A stretch of DNA of 64,000 nt from Thermodesulfobacteriota bacterium (GTDB taxonomy: Bacteria > Desulfobacterota_D > UBA1144 > Nemesobacterales > CSP1-2), in contig DATMAT010000044.1 in NCBI GenBank assembly GCA_035559815.1, positions 1 through 64,000 on the forward strand. The letters are read 5' to 3'. Made by a program: the position numbers and the translations under genes. Within the stretch, counting starts at the first letter, position 1, and every line of letters starts with the position of its first letter. Shown here piece after piece: positions 35,753-43,595 of the stretch. The notes beneath the pieces are model-generated. The model ran no database searches, was not told where the DNA came from, and worked only from the letters and a program-made list of their open reading frames with translations.

Positions 35753-35929
35753 TTATTCGTCTTCGATATTGGCTTTCACCATTTCCAGTAGCTCCGGCGT
35801 CGGTTCTAAGCCGTGCTCCTTGGCATGGACTCCCGCTTTTTGGAGCACCTCTTCCACATCTTTGCCCCGGATTACGTGGTTGCAGTCGGAGCTGGGATTG
35901 ACCTTGTTACAATAAATAACCTTGCCCAT
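35753..35929 (-). CDS. DUF1059 family small protein, paralogue 2
   Basis: A 58-residue protein beginning MGKVIYCNKVNPSSDCNHVI, then EVLQKAGVHAKEHGLEPTPELLEMVKANI. It shares with the copy at 19175-19363 the YC-(K/N) start, the second Cys, the EVL-x-KA-x2-H helix and the TPEL end. I use the inner ATG at 35929, preceded by GAGGAGGGG, rather than the longer frame from 35983. Function unknown. Confidence 0.7.
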   Translation of the reverse strand: MGKVIYCNKVNPSSDCNHVIRGKDVEEVLQKAGVHAKEHGLEPTPELLEMVKANIEDE

Positions 35930-36285
35930 TTGTATCCCCTCCTCTAGGTTGATTAACGTCACATTCTCAAGAACATAAACCAATCGTCCCTATAAATCAA
36001 ATGGCAAATGCACACAGACTGTATTATTCAACGGTAAAAAGGAATCTTCAACCCGGGTTGTCTGTCTAATAGCTCGTCTAGTTCCTTTAGCCAATCGATA
36101 TCTTTGCCTACCTTTATCTATCTGGCTTTCTGTATGTCACAATCTCTTGACCCGAATCCGATTCTCCTATACTGTGTGTAATAGTATGGATCAAAATTAT
36201 AAAATCATACCCATACCTAACTTAATATTTGTCCGGAGAGTAGAGTTAAAAGAAAATAATTTTAAAATAAGGGGGGGGTAAAGTC
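35930..36285. other. Intergenic region, no features seen
   Basis: About 355 bases between divergent small genes. I see no repeat of the window's families and no frame worth calling; promoters for both genes are expected here. Confidence 0.35.
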
Positions 36286-36600
36286 ATGATAGTTGCACGC
36301 TGGAATATCGAAGCGCGTTTTGGTCATAAACAGACCGCAATAGACCTTATTAAGAAATGGAATAAAGAAATTGGAGCCAAAATTGGGTGGAAAAAGGACA
36401 AGGTGAGAGTGCTCACCGGCTCAGTCGGTGCACCGGAATCATCCATCCAGGTAGAGATACTGCTCAAGGACCTTAGCGAGCTTAACGCCTCTTGGGAGAA
36501 ACTAGCGACAATCGAAGCCCATAAGCAGTGGGGCAAGGACCTTGAGCCTTATATCGTTTCGGGCACATCCAGGTGGGAGATATTTCGCGTAGTAGTTTAA
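36286..36600 (+). CDS. Hypothetical protein, possible dimeric alpha/beta-barrel (ABM/NIPSNAP-like)
   Basis: A 104-residue protein. The layout beta (MIVARWNIEARFG) - helix (TAIDLIKKWNKEIGAKIG) - beta (VRVLTGSVGAPESSIQVEIL) - helix (ASWEKLATIEAHKQWGKDL) - beta (RWEIFRVV) is that of small ferredoxin-like dimeric barrels that act as monooxygenases or binding proteins. No catalytic residue can be named. A strong GGGGGGGTAA precedes the ATG. It stands alone between a DUF1059 gene and the restriction-modification gene. Confidence 0.6.
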   Translation: MIVARWNIEARFGHKQTAIDLIKKWNKEIGAKIGWKKDKVRVLTGSVGAPESSIQVEILLKDLSELNASWEKLATIEAHKQWGKDLEPYIVSGTSRWEIFRVVV

Positions 36601-36920
36601 ACTGCAATAGTCAAGATTTCTTCTGTCGGACAATGTAAGTATTATTCTCACTCTCTGTCATGCTGAATACTGAAATTAATTCAGCACAAGCTTGGTTCAG
36701 CATCCGATCTTTTTTACGAAAGAGATTCCTCACATACGTTCGGAATGACAAATGAGAGTGTCATTTCGACCAGAGGGAGAAAACTTAGCCTTCGAGAAAT
36801 CCTGAAAACCGAGTAGCTCCCGAAACTAGTTCGGGGATGACAGCTAAAAAACATATTTTCTTAAGGTACTGTTATTTCAGCTTTCTAGGTGAGTGAGTGA
36901 TACCAGTTTTAAGACTAAGT
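36601..36920. other. Convergent intergenic region with repeat pieces
   Basis: About 320 bases. TGTCATGCTGAATACTG with TTCAGCATCCGATC (36658-36705) and GGAATGACAAATGAGAGTGTC (36741-36761) are pieces of the TGTCATTCTGA family. They lie between the stops of two convergent genes. Confidence 0.45.
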
Positions 36921-39900
36921 TTACTCTTTTTTAAATTCTATAATCTCCTTCTCAACTTCTGGATAAATGTTATCAATCTCTTCTTGGACATCTATAGTTT
37001 TTTGAATGGCAGTGGCAACCCTGCAGTAGTGCTTTATATCGTCAAGGGATAGCCTTCTTCCCCTTCTGTCCTTAAGCCACTTTTCGCATACCTGATAGCC
37101 TCCAATCTGGTATTCCCAAACCTCTTTTCTTACACCTTCAAAATATTGATCGTTGTTTATGTAAATTCTGGGCAGGGATTCTTTAGCGTCAGACACGAAT
37201 GTCTGACCTGCGGGTTCGTATTTTATCTTCTCGACCTTGTCATCTCCCTTGCCCTGGAATCTGGCAACGGGTGGGTCAAGCTCTTCTGATTTTAGCAAAT
37301 GCAAGTCAGCAAGCCTCTTCCCAAGCTCTGCCATTCTACTAAAGACTTCGTAATCTTTCGTGAAAGGAACTCTCGGAAAATCTATCTTAAGAAATTGAGC
37401 ATATTTAGTGCGGTAGATGTTAGAGTAAAGAACAGCATAGATGTAATAGAAGATATTGGGACAGACATTCTTGTCTGTCACCACTTTCCTGTCTGTCACA
37501 TCAGCATCTGCCACTTCTTTTTGATCAGGCAGGAATGCCTGACCTACCAAATCGCTTCCGGCCACATTAAAATACCAACCATGATAATCCCATGGGCTTT
37601 CGGTCAATCCGCTTTTCACCGGGTTGTTCAACATATAATCTAACTTTTCATTCAATTCATTCTGGTCTCTTATAATCCTGTCAAAGGATTCATCCTGCCA
37701 GATAGAACCGGAGGTTTCTTTTTTGGTAGGATAGACATTCTTATCTGTCCTCTTCAGATTAATCCGCCTGGCTGATACTCCTTTAATGCCCTTCATTATC
37801 CTGCTGAGGTCATATTCCTCTCTTGGAGTAAGTAAAATATGAACGTGGTCGGGCATAACGATAGCTGCAATAAGCGTATAAAACTTTTCATTGCCATCCA
37901 CAATGTGATTTAAAACGAGTTTCTGTTCCTCGACAGACAACTCGCCTTGAGCCGTTCTGAAGGTAATAAAGTACGTTGCCCCTTTCAATCTCCAGTGTGG
38001 CAGATGCCTTCTGGTAATTTTGATGTCATCGGCATTTTCGGCCTCATTAATATCGGTGGGACGGACATTTTTGCCCATCACATTAATACCGGTAGGACAG
38101 ACATTCTTGTCTGTCACCTCCTTGTATTTGTTTGTGTCATGCAGGAATGCCTGACCTGCCGAATCTTTTTTGATACAGACATTCCTTTCTGTCCCATTAT
38201 TGTATGTACTGGAAAGGATGGCAAAGAGTTCAGGATTAATATTCGGCTTCCTTCCACCTGCCCTTTGCTTGTGGTTAAACAGGTCTTTTTTACCAGTGTC
38301 AGGGTAAAGATAGAGTGGAGCTTGTTGAATAATCCCTTTGCTACTTAAAAAAGTCCTATTATCTACTATATGTTCACTAACAAGAAAATGACTGTAATCT
38401 TCCCCCAAAGAAACTTGTCTCATAAAACAAATTGAAAGATTATTAGTTAGCATATGTCGCATGACTTCTTTTCGAGAACGTTCGATAACCGCATCGTGAT
38501 AGAAAATCCATTGGGTATCAAATGGTCTATATAAAATCTGCGTAATTGAGTTTTCCCAATTTTCGTCTTTTCTCACATTCTCTCGTGCAGTTTTTAGTTT
38601 CCAATTTGACTTATCCTTCAGGTTGAAGGTCTGCCTTATAATTTCATCCGGTATCTTTTTATCTGAAAACATCCTAATACGCCGTTTAAGTAATTCTTTA
38701 TCAGCATCAATCACAAAACTATCTCTTGAAGTTACAATGCCAACGCTATTTATCGGGAAAATATCCGTTATCTTTGGGTTCCTTTCATAACTTTCCAAAA
38801 GCCCCTCATGCCTAGGAACAAAAAGATAAAACTCAGATTTGGGTAATATCGATTTCCATCTAGTAGTTTTTATTTCATTATTTTCGAGCCAATCATATTT
38901 ATTCTCCCTTAATCCCCAAAGCTCCGAATGGCCAACTTCACAAGTGTCAGGCAAGAATGTCTGACCTCTCCGTTTGTTTTTTATAAAAAGAGCAATAGCT
39001 ACTCCCTGCTTTATGTCAAAGACGTTTTCGTCCTTTGAACCATCAGGGCATTTTTCCTTCTTCAAGCTGTTGCCGTGTAAATCCAAAATGTAAATCTCAT
39101 TGAAACTGTTCATAAGGGACTGGCGCATTCCCCTGAATGTTGGGTTGTCAAGATAGCTGTGGTTGGTAATAAATCCCAAAATCCCCTCACCGGCCTGGTC
39201 AATCTTCCACTGGGCAAAGCGGATAAACTTCACGTAATCATCTTGCAGCCACTTGGGATTTTTCTCACGGAGAGGCCTTCCATCTACCCGGTAGTAAGTT
39301 TTGATTTCATCCGAAATCCATTCGCCGATGTTTGAGGAATGCCCCGAATAAGGCGGATTGCCCAGGATTACAAGAATAGGTTGTTCCTTTTTCACTCTTC
39401 CCGCTAAGTGTGATTCCTCAGAGAGAGAAGCCATTCCGGGAAGCTCCGTTTGGGCTAGCTCTTCCATCTCAAGAGTGTTTGTGAGATAGAGCTTGAATCT
39501 GTCGTCTTTCTGTAATTTATAGCCAAGCTCTTCGAGAAGGAACGACATCTTCAAATGTCCTACGGCATAAGGAGCCATCATCAGTTCAAAGGCATAGTAG
39601 TTTTTGAGAATATGCTCTTTTATGAGATTTTCCTTTCCGCCTTCACCGTACTTTGAAACAAATTCCTCAACCGCCAGTTTTGCCGCCTCGGCAAGGAATG
39701 TGAGCGTTCCTGCTGCAGGGTCCAAAACAGTAACCGAGTTATCGGCAAAACCGTCTGACTTTCCGAACTTTTCCTTAAGGATTAGGTGAAGCGAACGCAC
39801 GATGTAGGAAACCACCGCTTCTGGCGTGTAATAAACTCCCCGCCTTTCCCTTGTTTCCGGGTCATACTGGGCCAGGAATGTCTCGTAGAAATGGACTATA

Positions 39901-40892
39901 GGGTCTTTGCCTTTTCCTTCATGGAAATACTGGTGAAGTATCTTTTTTACATCGGTAACCGCTAGAACCTCGGAAATATCATCAACAATCCATTCCATCT
40001 GTTGAGGCAAGTCTCCCAGTGAAATAAACCTGAATACATCTCTTAAAATTCCTATCGTTCTTGGAATCCGGTCATAGGCAAGTTTTCTATTAAAGCCGTT
40101 CTCGGAACGGGTTCGGGCAGCGAAGAGCCCGTAGGTAATGGTTTGTGAGTAAAGGTCCGCAAAATCCTCTTTGGTAAGACCGCTTATGAGGTATTTCTTG
40201 AATGCCTCGTAAAAACCATGTAGAACATTGGGGCGGACATCCTTGTCCATCACATTAATACCGGTAGGACAGACATTCCTGTCAGTAACCTCCTTGTATT
40301 TGTTTGAGTCAGGCAGGAATGCCTGACCTACCGATTTTAATTCTTGTGTAACAACTTCGTCTTTAAGGAACCGGGTCCTTTTCGCTAATTCTATGGCCAG
40401 GGTTTTAGCATCATAGACTTTGGGAAGTGAAAAGGAAAAGAACCTTTCTAGTAAGCTAAGAAACTCCTCTTCGTTCTCAACCGGGGGAACACCTTTGAGT
40501 TTATGCATAACATAGGGCCTTGCAATAAACGTCTTTTTATCTAGAATCCCTTGCCGGTAAAGCCTGAATTCAAAGAAATTGGTCAGTAAAAGATTTGGGA
40601 AGGTGTGTAAATAACGCTTTAGTTGTTCTGTTGTTTCTACCTGGTCTAAGTAAGTTACTGTTGGGGCTTTAGCTTCGATGTAACCAAAGATATGTTGTTT
40701 GCCATCCCATAACCGAAAATCCGGATTACCGGCCTCCGTTTTCTTGGGAAGGGTTGTGATGTGAACATTCTTCTTCCCTATCGATGCCGCATACTCGTTT
40801 AAAAGGTTTTCAAGAGCGGTGTAATAACTCTCTTCCCTTGCATCTCCACGGTTCGTGATTTCGTGCAGGTTTTTTAGATAGGATTTTAACAT
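36921..40892 (-). CDS. Single-chain restriction-modification enzyme (type IIG/ISP-like) carrying in-frame palindromic insertions and an in-frame RAYT transposase
   Basis: A 1323-residue protein. The N-terminus has a PD-(D/E)xK-like nuclease motif: D58 in NPDFRLW and E73-A-K75 in GYIEAKAP. The N6-adenine methyltransferase core has DPAAGTLTFLAEAAK (SAM motif I) and the catalytic NPPY at N512. The C-terminal target-recognition end is normal for the family (FYYIYAVLYSNIYRTKYAQF, IGGYQVCEKWLKDR). Unusually, several short pieces are intercalated that read as GQ(A/T)FLPD and DKNVCPT peptides, encoded by palindromic DNA at 40230-40332, 38945-38964 and 37188-37207. A 246-codon block at 37458-38195 also contains a REP-associated tyrosine transposase. 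Without the inserts the length would be about 1030-1045, normal for the family. GAGGA precedes the ATG. Activity with the inserts is unknown. Confidence 0.85.
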   Translation of the reverse strand: MLKSYLKNLHEITNRGDAREESYYTALENLLNEYAASIGKKNVHITTLPKKTEAGNPDFRLWDGKQHIFGYIEAKAPTVTYLDQVETTEQLKRYLHTFPNLLLTNFFEFRLYRQGILDKKTFIARPYVMHKLKGVPPVENEEEFLSLLERFFSFSLPKVYDAKTLAIELAKRTRFLKDEVVTQELKSVGQAFLPDSNKYKEVTDRNVCPTGINVMDKDVRPNVLHGFYEAFKKYLISGLTKEDFADLYSQTITYGLFAARTRSENGFNRKLAYDRIPRTIGILRDVFRFISLGDLPQQMEWIVDDISEVLAVTDVKKILHQYFHEGKGKDPIVHFYETFLAQYDPETRERRGVYYTPEAVVSYIVRSLHLILKEKFGKSDGFADNSVTVLDPAAGTLTFLAEAAKLAVEEFVSKYGEGGKENLIKEHILKNYYAFELMMAPYAVGHLKMSFLLEELGYKLQKDDRFKLYLTNTLEMEELAQTELPGMASLSEESHLAGRVKKEQPILVILGNPPYSGHSSNIGEWISDEIKTYYRVDGRPLREKNPKWLQDDYVKFIRFAQWKIDQAGEGILGFITNHSYLDNPTFRGMRQSLMNSFNEIYILDLHGNSLKKEKCPDGSKDENVFDIKQGVAIALFIKNKRRGQTFLPDTCEVGHSELWGLRENKYDWLENNEIKTTRWKSILPKSEFYLFVPRHEGLLESYERNPKITDIFPINSVGIVTSRDSFVIDADKELLKRRIRMFSDKKIPDEIIRQTFNLKDKSNWKLKTARENVRKDENWENSITQILYRPFDTQWIFYHDAVIERSRKEVMRHMLTNNLSICFMRQVSLGEDYSHFLVSEHIVDNRTFLSSKGIIQQAPLYLYPDTGKKDLFNHKQRAGGRKPNINPELFAILSSTYNNGTERNVCIKKDSAGQAFLHDTNKYKEVTDKNVCPTGINVMGKNVRPTDINEAENADDIKITRRHLPHWRLKGATYFITFRTAQGELSVEEQKLVLNHIVDGNEKFYTLIAAIVMPDHVHILLTPREEYDLSRIMKGIKGVSARRINLKRTDKNVYPTKKETSGSIWQDESFDRIIRDQNELNEKLDYMLNNPVKSGLTESPWDYHGWYFNVAGSDLVGQAFLPDQKEVADADVTDRKVVTDKNVCPNIFYYIYAVLYSNIYRTKYAQFLKIDFPRVPFTKDYEVFSRMAELGKRLADLHLLKSEELDPPVARFQGKGDDKVEKIKYEPAGQTFVSDAKESLPRIYINNDQYFEGVRKEVWEYQIGGYQVCEKWLKDRRGRRLSLDDIKHYCRVATAIQKTIDVQEEIDNIYPEVEKEIIEFKKE
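37188..37207. repeat. Coding palindrome GTCAGACA / TGTCTGAC inside the RM gene
   Basis: An 8-bp perfect stem with a CGAA loop. Read on the minus strand it encodes part of AGQTFVSDA, inserted between KYEP and the conserved RIYINNDQYF segment. The frame is kept. Confidence 0.7.
37460..37542. repeat. Coding palindrome pair at the 3' flank of the RAYT segment
   Basis: GACAGACA-TTCT-TGTCTGTC (37460-37479, perfect 8-bp stem) and TCAGGCA-GGAA-TGCCTGA (37525-37542, perfect 7-bp stem), separated by about 45 bases. They encode DKNVCPN and GQAFLPD in the RM frame. The same two palindromes in the same order and orientation occur in the 103-bp units. Confidence 0.75.
37725..37750. repeat. Coding palindrome inside the transposase segment
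   Basis: GGTAGGATAGACATTC then TTATCTGTCC is a slightly degenerate copy of the GACAGACA/TGTCTGTC palindrome. It encodes TDKNVYPTKK and sits between the RAYT motifs RRINLKR and SIWQDESFD, where family members normally have only a few residues. Confidence 0.6.
38058..38160. repeat. 103-bp palindromic unit, copy 1 (5' flank of RAYT in the gene's direction)
   Basis: Contains ACGGACAT...CCCATC, GACAGACATTCTTGTCTGTC and the GCAGGAATGCCTGACC palindrome. It has equal length to 40230-40332 and, by my base-by-base alignment, differs at about 10 of 103 positions without any gap. It encodes a 34-residue stretch ending GKNVRPT. Confidence 0.8.
38170..38195. repeat. Degenerate palindrome at the insertion boundary
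   Basis: ACAGACATTCC-TTTCTGTCCC is another decayed copy of the palindrome and marks one edge of the 738-base insertion; it encodes GTERNVCI. Confidence 0.55.
38945..38964. repeat. Coding palindrome GTCAGGCA / TGTCTGAC inside the RM gene
   Basis: GTCAGGCAAGAATGTCTGAC encodes GQTFLPD, inserted between KNKRR and the conserved LWGLRENKYDWL segment. One arm position is mismatched. Confidence 0.65.
40230..40332. repeat. 103-bp palindromic unit, copy 2, in the N-terminal third of the RM gene
   Basis: Same unit as 38058-38160 without a transposase. It encodes VGQAFLPDSNKYKEVTDRN followed by VCPTGINVMDKDVRP, placed between TQELKS and LHGFYEAFKKYLI. The terminal palindrome TCAGGCA-GGAA-TGCCTGA is perfect. 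Confidence 0.8.
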
Positions 40893-40963
40893 TCAGTTCC
40901 TCATTTTATCTTTCTGGTCGATTTTTGCAAATGACGATTGATAGAGTAATTTTTATCAGAAGA

Positions 40964-41081
40964 CACTGCTGTCCAAATAATTGAGAATCAATAGATTCAC
41001 CTTTGTAAAATAAGGTTCTTAGACAGGTAAAACATCTTTTTAAAATCAGGTTCCCCTGTTTTATGTTTGCTATGTAAGCGC
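40964..41081. repeat. Diverged 120-bp dispersed repeat, copy 2
   Basis: Starts CACTGCTGTCCAAATAA and ends TTATGTTTGCTATGTAAGCGC, parallel to 1632-1752. Both copies lie just upstream of minus-strand genes. Confidence 0.55.
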
Positions 41082-41314
41082 CAGCCTAACCCCATTCGTC
41101 GAAACAGCCTTTTAACCCCCAAATCTCTCCTCCCCCCTTAGCGGGTGATTAAAGGTGGGGATTCTTTTTTGCCCCATCCTATCCCCCCACAAGGGAGGAA
41201 GGGATAATTGCTTTTATGCTGTCATTGTGGGCGAAGCGAAGCAATCCGTTATTTTGGACAAGTTCGATCAGAAAACTAAACATGATTTATAGTATTATGG
41301 CACCTACGTTTTAT

Positions 41315-41346
41315 GTTATATTAATATGCTGGCATATTAATATAAC
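41315..41346. promoter_or_regulatory. Perfect 14-bp inverted repeat, probable operator of the toxin-antitoxin operon
   Basis: GTTATATTAATATG (41315-41328) and CATATTAATATAAC (41333-41346) are exact reverse complements around CTGG. The repeat ends 15 bases before the antitoxin start codon. RHH antitoxins bind such palindromes to repress their own operon; assignment as operator is inference from position and symmetry. Confidence 0.7.
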
Positions 41347-41361
41347 AGTGGAGGTTCAATA

Positions 41362-41601
41362 ATGGGAACTGTAAACGTCAGGATTCCCGAAGACTTACGG
41401 GATACGCTAAAGATCATCGCAACCTTAGAGAAGCGGGACATGAAGGACATACTTACCGAGCTCATAGATGATTACATAAAGAGACACAAGGAGACCCTAG
41501 AGATACTCTCAAATCCCAAATGGGTAGAGTTGATTAAAGAGGGCAAAAGGGAAGTTGAGCAGGGAGTAAAAGGGAAACGCTTGAATGCACTTGAAGATTG
41601 A
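41362..41601 (+). CDS. Ribbon-helix-helix antitoxin
   Basis: A 79-residue protein beginning with the RHH strand MGTVNVRIPEDLRDTLKIIA and a following helix MKDILTELIDDYIKRHKE. The C-terminal tail (NPKWVELIKEGKREVEQG) should wrap the toxin. GGAGG precedes the ATG. The gene overlaps the toxin gene by 17 bases, which supports translational coupling of antitoxin before toxin. It should bind the upstream palindrome. Confidence 0.82.
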   Translation: MGTVNVRIPEDLRDTLKIIATLEKRDMKDILTELIDDYIKRHKETLEILSNPKWVELIKEGKREVEQGVKGKRLNALED

Positions 41602-41857
41602 GATCAAGCCTACGGCGGAGAAGTCTTACAGAAAGCTTGATAAAAAGACCAGAGCCAGGATAAAAGAGGCTCTACTTAAATTGGAAAAGAGTAATAACCC
41701 TTTATTTCATGAAAACGTTAAAGCCCTGACTGGAGAACTAAAAGGAGATTATAGGCTCAGGGTTGGAGACTGGAGAATCCTTTTTACCCCTGATAAAAAG
41801 AGTAAGGTTATTTACGTCTACGCCATATTGCCCCGAGGTGAAGCATATAAAGATTAA
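41585..41857 (+). CDS. RelE/ParE-family toxin
   Basis: A 90-residue protein with the RelE/ParE fold pattern: IEIKPTAEKSYRKLDKKTRA, KALTGELKGDYRLRVGDWRI and IYVYAILPRGEAYKD. The basic core R-x-R-x-GDWRI and the C-terminal aromatic/His-less strand are as in RelE-type mRNA interferases or ParE gyrase poisons; which activity applies is not clear by eye. Overlaps the antitoxin gene. Together with the RM gene it forms a small defence/maintenance patch. Confidence 0.88.
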   Translation: MHLKIEIKPTAEKSYRKLDKKTRARIKEALLKLEKSNNPLFHENVKALTGELKGDYRLRVGDWRILFTPDKKSKVIYVYAILPRGEAYKD

Positions 41858-42107
41858 ATTAAAATATCTCTAAACCCACACTGCCGAATTTACTTTCTCG
41901 CAGATCAAAATTGTCCCAAATAATTGATTGATTGTGGGAATTGGCCATATGGTAATCTAGGAATTTCAATAATCACGGACAAAGAAAAAGCAACCCCTCT
42001 TTAATTCCCCCCTTAGTGAGTGGGAAAATACAAAGGATTGCTAATTTTCTTTCACCCCATGTTAGGACGGGGACCTGGGTTACAGAAGGTTCACGTTGAT
42101 TCACCAG

Positions 42108-43595
42108 CTATGCCTTCTGACTGTTCTCCCTCCACGGAAGCCAGGTAAGAACAAGGGCTATAAGGAGTGTTATAAAAAGCCAATTTACCCCGATCCCCAA
42201 TATAGCGCTCCAGCCGTAATCCCCGTATGGTTTCTTGATTTCGTTTACCAGATCCCAGACTAGAATTACCGTGAGCACGACGGGCAGGAAAAACTTTATT
42301 AGAAAATCCCACCATAATCCAATTCTGAGATTAGATACTTTGTTTATGTGATTTCTTATTAGCTCAATGCGAAAGAGCCAACCTACCAGGACGCATTCCA
42401 GAATCCCCACAACCACAAGTCCATAGTGGCTGAGGAACCGATCCACTATGTCCAGCCAAAAGAGCCCTCCGCCGGTAGTGAATATTACCCCTCCTAGAAA
42501 ACCGAGTAGGGACAGAACCGTTATTACCTTACCCCGGCTGACTTTAAACTTATCGATTGTTGCAGCGACGAAAGCCTCTATGATCGATATTGCCGAGGTG
42601 ATTCCGGCAATTATAAGCGCTAGGAAAAAAATGGCGCCGAAGATATTTCCGCCCACCGGAAACAGGTTTATGGCCTTGGGATAGGCCACGAAGGCGAGCC
42701 CTATACCCTCGGATACTACGGAGTCGACCGGGCGCCCGGTCTCAAGAGCCATGTAGCCGAGGACGGCAAAAACGGCAAATCCGGCAAAAATTGCAAAAGA
42801 GCAGTCAGCTAAAGAAGTGATTACCGCATAACCGGTTAGGTTGCTTCTTTCCGGAAGGTAGCTGGCATAAGCTATAAGAATTCCGAAACCAAGGCTTAAC
42901 GAGAAAAATGTCTGGCTGTAGGCATCTATCCACACCTTGGGCTTGGCCAGTTCAGAAAAGTCAGGCTTCAGGTAGGCAATTATCCCTTCCCTAGCGCCCT
43001 CTAGGGTTAGACTCCAAAATACCAGTATCCCTACGAGTACGAAAAGAAGAGGCATGAATACTTTGTTCGCCAGCTCAATCCCCTTTCCTATACCCCGGTA
43101 AACTATCAACCAGCTAACCACCCAGATAAAAAAAAGGCCGAGGAGTATCGGAGTCCTAACCCCGCCGATTTCCCAGGGCCCAGAAGTCGTACCGAGGAAA
43201 TTTTTGAAGAAAAAGCCGTCTAAATCGGTGCCCCAGGCTTTTGTGAAAGAGAAGAGAAAATAATTCAGACACCAGGATATGATCACGGAATAGTAGAGGA
43301 CTATCCCAAACATGACGAATGTTACCGCCCACCAGCCGAGCCATTCCCACCTCTTCAATATTCTTGCGTAGGCATAGGGGGCACTTCCCGCTTTTTTATG
43401 ACCTAATCCGAACTCCAATATCATAAGGGGTATTCCCGCGGTGAAGAGGGCTATAACATAAGCAACTAAAAACGCCCCCCCTCCGTTATCGTATGTTAAA
43501 TAGGAAAAGCGCCATATATTTCCCAGTCCAACGGCAGAGCCTATAGTGGCCAGTATAAAACCGACCTGGGTCTTCCACTGTTCTCTTTCGTTCAT
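42108..43595 (-). CDS. Sodium:neurotransmitter symporter (NSS/SNF) family transporter
   Basis: A 495-residue LeuT-fold transporter with about 12 membrane helices. The family signature is in helix 1: GFILATIGSAVGLGNIWRFSYL with GGGAFLVAY following; helix 6 has the SQTFFSLSLGFG unwound motif and helix 8 the ITSAISIIEA region. These carriers move amino acids or similar solutes with Na+. The substrate is not evident. Start ATG preceded by AAGGTAG. Stand-alone gene. Confidence 0.92.
   Translation of the reverse strand: MNEREQWKTQVGFILATIGSAVGLGNIWRFSYLTYDNGGGAFLVAYVIALFTAGIPLMILEFGLGHKKAGSAPYAYARILKRWEWLGWWAVTFVMFGIVLYYSVIISWCLNYFLFSFTKAWGTDLDGFFFKNFLGTTSGPWEIGGVRTPILLGLFFIWVVSWLIVYRGIGKGIELANKVFMPLLFVLVGILVFWSLTLEGAREGIIAYLKPDFSELAKPKVWIDAYSQTFFSLSLGFGILIAYASYLPERSNLTGYAVITSLADCSFAIFAGFAVFAVLGYMALETGRPVDSVVSEGIGLAFVAYPKAINLFPVGGNIFGAIFFLALIIAGITSAISIIEAFVAATIDKFKVSRGKVITVLSLLGFLGGVIFTTGGGLFWLDIVDRFLSHYGLVVVGILECVLVGWLFRIELIRNHINKVSNLRIGLWWDFLIKFFLPVVLTVILVWDLVNEIKKPYGDYGWSAILGIGVNWLFITLLIALVLTWLPWRENSQKA

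Larger units (their letters stand above)
37458..38195 (-). mobile_element. In-frame insertion with REP-associated tyrosine transposase (RAYT, Y1_Tnp/HUH)
   Basis: 738 bases (246 codons) interrupt the RM protein between STYNN and IFYYIYAVL, which are adjacent in ordinary family members. The central part, about 150 residues, is a complete-looking RAYT: HLPHWRLKGATYFITFRT, the HUH motif in IVMPDHVHILLTP, IMKGIKGVSARRINLKR, WQDESFDRIIRDQNE, and the probable catalytic Tyr in DYMLNNPVKSGL. It is flanked on both sides by palindromes (38058-38160 and 37460-37542) of the family it may mobilise. No stop codon occurs in the RM frame, so the transposase would be made as part of the fusion unless it has an internal start. 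Confidence 0.82.
40893..41361. other. Divergent intergenic region between RM and toxin-antitoxin genes
   Basis: About 470 bases. It holds the second copy of the 120-bp repeat, a CTCCTCCCCCCTTAGCGGG / GGTGGGG run with a CCCCATCC/GGGAGGAAGGG partner (41125-41205), a TCATTGTGGGCGAAGCGAAGCAATCC piece and the operator palindrome of the toxin-antitoxin operon. Confidence 0.5.
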
